Shown one piece after another: positions 62,426-64,000 of a DNA stretch of 64,000 nt. The DNA comes from Deltaproteobacteria bacterium (lineage in GTDB: Bacteria; Desulfobacterota; GWC2-55-46), in contig JACRNL010000003.1 of NCBI GenBank assembly GCA_016234935.1, positions 62,001-126,000 of the forward strand, read 5' to 3'. The position numbers were made by a program, and so were the translations under genes. The notes below the pieces were generated by a model. It was not told the origin of the DNA. It saw only the letters and a list, made by a program, of their open reading frames with translations, and ran no database searches. Each line of letters starts with the position of its first letter. The first letter of the stretch is position 1.

Positions 62426-63630
62426 TATCCCTGCGTCTCCTTTTCAGCGACCGGCACATAGACTATGACGGCCGTGCCTGCGCCCGGCGTCGAGTCTATC
62501 TTCAAATGCCCGCCGTGCTCTTTGATTATCTTAAGTGAAAGGGCAAGGCCGAGGCCGCTGCCCTTGGGCTTTGTCGTGAAAAACGGCGTGAATATCCGAT
62601 CCATGTCGCCGCGGCCTATGCCGCTGCCGTTGTCGCGTATCTCAACCGCGGCCATCCCCCGCTTCAGGCCTGCGAGGGCAGGCTCGCGGGGGCAGGCCTC
62701 GATGAGATGGAATTCGGTGATTATCCTCGTTACTATCTGTATCTGTCCATCCTTGCCGACGGCCTCTATCGCGTTTTTGATGAGGTTCAAAAAGACCTGC
62801 TTCAGCTGTCCCTCGTCGCCGAAGACCGGCGGCAGGCTGGGGTCGTAGTCGCGCTTCAGCGTATACGGAGTCCGGCCCCCTGAGGGAGTCCGGCTCCCTG
62901 CGGGAGTCCGGCCTTCCTGCGCGAGGAAGACGACCGCGTCGAGCGCCTGATGTATGTTGAACTCCTTTTTAACGAGCCGCGCAGGCCGCGCAAAGTCGAG
63001 CATCTCGTTCACGATGCGGTTCAGATGGTCCGCCTCGCGTATGATTATTCCGGTGTAGTCTGAGAGGCTCTCGTCTTTGATTTTTTTCGTGAGGAGCTGG
63101 GCAGCCCCGCGTATTCCGCTCAATGGATTTTTTATCTCATGCGCGAGGTTTGCCGCGAAGGTGCCGATGTAGGCCAGGCGTTCATTGCGGAGCGTCCCGG
63201 CTTCGAGGGATTTTATGCCGGAAAGGTCTTTTATCACAGCCACGGCCCCGCGCGCCGCGCCCCCGGCGTCGAATATCTGGCTCGTGGTGATGCCCACGGG
63301 AACAGGGCCGGAAAATCTCCGGTGGAGCTTTTCTTCATACTCGGCAAAGAGCTTGCCTTCGGAGAGGGTCTTTTCAAGCATCTCGATAAGACGCGCGTCC
63401 CGATTGAAAAAATCCTTGATGGGTCTGCCGAGGATAAGGGTGCGCGACAGCTCGGATATCTTTTCCGCTGACTGGTTAAAGACCGTCACGCGCATGGAAG
63501 CGTCAACGGCGATGACCCCTTCGCTAAGGCCCTCGATAAGGTCTTCGTAGGAGGCGCTTTCAGGCGGCTTGGCAGCCGCTGCGGGCGGCGCCGGGGCATG
63601 TCCCTTGGTGGATTTTTTTGATGTCGTCAT
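62425..63630 (-). CDS. ntrB: NtrB-type soluble histidine kinase with repeat-coded inserts
   Basis: The 401-residue kinase has no membrane segment. An Ala/Pro-rich start leads to a PAS domain (IEGLSEGVIAVDASMRVTVF), then HisKA with NLAHEIKNPLSGIRGAAQLL (His164), and an ATPase domain with LNLIKNAIEAVGKDG, RDNGSGIG and FTPFFTTKPKGSGLGLAL. This is the NtrB pattern, which responds to PII. Two stretches are repeat-coded: residues 239-255 (an 18-bp tandem giving GRTPAGSRTPSGGRTP) and about 312-326 (CPREPALAGLKRG, the small cccccgctt element read in frame). Both lie in loops of the ATPase domain. Confidence 0.93.
   Translation of the reverse strand: MTTSKKSTKGHAPAPPAAAAKPPESASYEDLIEGLSEGVIAVDASMRVTVFNQSAEKISELSRTLILGRPIKDFFNRDARLIEMLEKTLSEGKLFAEYEEKLHRRFSGPVPVGITTSQIFDAGGAARGAVAVIKDLSGIKSLEAGTLRNERLAYIGTFAANLAHEIKNPLSGIRGAAQLLTKKIKDESLSDYTGIIIREADHLNRIVNEMLDFARPARLVKKEFNIHQALDAVVFLAQEGRTPAGSRTPSGGRTPYTLKRDYDPSLPPVFGDEGQLKQVFLNLIKNAIEAVGKDGQIQIVTRIITEFHLIEACPREPALAGLKRGMAAVEIRDNGSGIGRGDMDRIFTPFFTTKPKGSGLGLALSLKIIKEHGGHLKIDSTPGAGTAVIVYVPVAEKETQG
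62656..62698. repeat. In-frame cccccgctt/gcgagggcagg element in ntrB
   Basis: CCCCCGCTTCAGGCCTGCGA continues GGGCAGGCTCGCGGGGGCAG. It is otherwise intergenic in the window. In ntrB it encodes the loop PREPALAGLKRGM. Confidence 0.7.
62867..62915. repeat. 18-bp tandem repeat in ntrB
   Basis: Units GGAGTCCGGCCCCCTGAG and GGAGTCCGGCTCCCTGCG are followed by a partial third. Six codons per unit give the peptide GRTPAGSRTPSGGRTP. Confidence 0.75.
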
Positions 63631-63747
63631 TTCTGCCTAAATAATAGGCATCATAACAATATTCAAAGGGAAACGCAAGCACGGCAATTCTTTAAGGCTG
63701 ACGCATGGCGCTTGACCATTTTGCTTATCCGTCGGATAATCCCGCCT

Positions 63748-64000
63748 GTGAAGCGGGAACTCGTCGCAGGATTGATAATCGTAAGGGGCAGGGCGTTGAT
63801 GATGCACAACGTGAAGCACGGGCTTCGCATCGAGCCGCCCGGCGGGAAGGTCCATGAAGGCGAGAAGTATGAAGACGCTCTCATTCGCGAGATACGCGAG
63901 GAGCTTGGCGCGGCAGCGGGCAACCTCAGGTTTCTCGGCGTTTACGAGACAGACTCGCCGGAGGGCGATTTTCCCGTGCATACTTTCTTATGCGATATCA
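63748..64000 (+). CDS. Nudix hydrolase, 3' end outside the window
   Basis: The frame runs off the right edge. From GTG 63748 it reads KRELVAGLIIVRGRALMMHN and reaches a perfect Nudix box (G-x5-E-x7-REIREELG) in PPGGKVHEGEKYEDALI plus REIREELGA. Nudix enzymes cleave nucleoside diphosphates linked to other groups, such as oxidised nucleotides. The start is uncertain because the frame stays open further upstream and no clear ribosome site is seen. It diverges from ntrB. Confidence 0.8.
   Translation, partial: MKRELVAGLIIVRGRALMMHNVKHGLRIEPPGGKVHEGEKYEDALIREIREELGAAAGNLRFLGVYETDSPEGDFPVHTFLCDI

Noticed and set aside
63637-63981. Minus-strand open frames over the right edge
   Set aside because: They lie opposite a clear Nudix box on the plus strand, which runs out of the window.

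Overview
The window looks like the chromosome of a Gram-negative, anaerobic or facultative bacterium of the Desulfobacterota/Nitrospirota grade. This placement is inferred from gene content, not from a marker tree. The pointers are an F-type ATP synthase cluster with both b' and b but without a and c, many two-component and HD-GYP proteins, sigma-54 signals, AsrA/AsrB-like iron-sulfur flavoproteins, larB/larC, NirB and two Amt genes. The sequence is GC-rich with dense coding on both strands. No rRNA, tRNA, CRISPR array or intact insertion sequence was recognised.

Layout. 1-6.8 kb: a hicA-like toxin, then atpF'F(fused)-H-A-G-D-C ending in a good terminator. 6.9-8.5 kb: small regulatory and unknown genes. 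8.6-20.2 kb: signalling region with an HD-GYP sensor, a histidine kinase/NtrC-type pair, two more response regulators, a heme-binding kinase, a porin and a PstS-like protein. 20.5-25.8 kb: radical SAM protein, rnc, mnmA, and iscR-iscS-iscU with a recognisable IscR box. 25.9-29.2 kb: two paralogous response regulators and an AsrA/AsrB-like pair. 29.4-33.4 kb: comEC, a DUF4124 protein and an MBL hydrolase. 33.6-36.6 kb: larB, two unknown genes, larC. 36.6-40.8 kb: chemotaxis-like cluster (MCP, CheW, CheY, CheA). 41-48.6 kb: thiL, lon, hsp20, galU, pcrA. 48.9-59.4 kb: glgA, then a nitrogen block (ANTAR regulator, amidotransferase, sigma-54 promoter, outer-membrane protein, amt, PII, amt, nirB). 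59.4-64 kb: a ferritin-like/receiver fusion, the ntrB-ntrC-thiE operon and a partial Nudix gene.

The most striking feature is a layered set of dispersed palindromic repeats. One is a MITE-like element of about 125 bp (six copies, all intergenic) whose inner hairpin varies by compensatory changes. Others are gataaccg/cggttatc arrays, a cccccgctt...gcgagggcaggc element, and a short palindrome of about 36 bp. The short palindrome lies inside protein-coding genes without breaking the frame: AsrA-like, AsrB-like (two related pieces), ComEC, LarC, CheW, PcrA, GlgA and a small unknown protein. It is translated as GVEPPEGAQPLQ-like or LSPLRG-like peptides. In pcrA it sits precisely in the loop of a second palindrome that is itself in the gene. 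This resembles the Rickettsia palindromic elements in behaviour, but the sequence is one I do not recognise.

The nitrogen genes form a plausible circuit. NtrB/NtrC would drive the sigma-54 promoter at 51946-51962. The transcript carries a hexaloop hairpin of ANTAR-target type followed by a terminator, so the adjacent ANTAR response regulator could control read-through into the transport genes.
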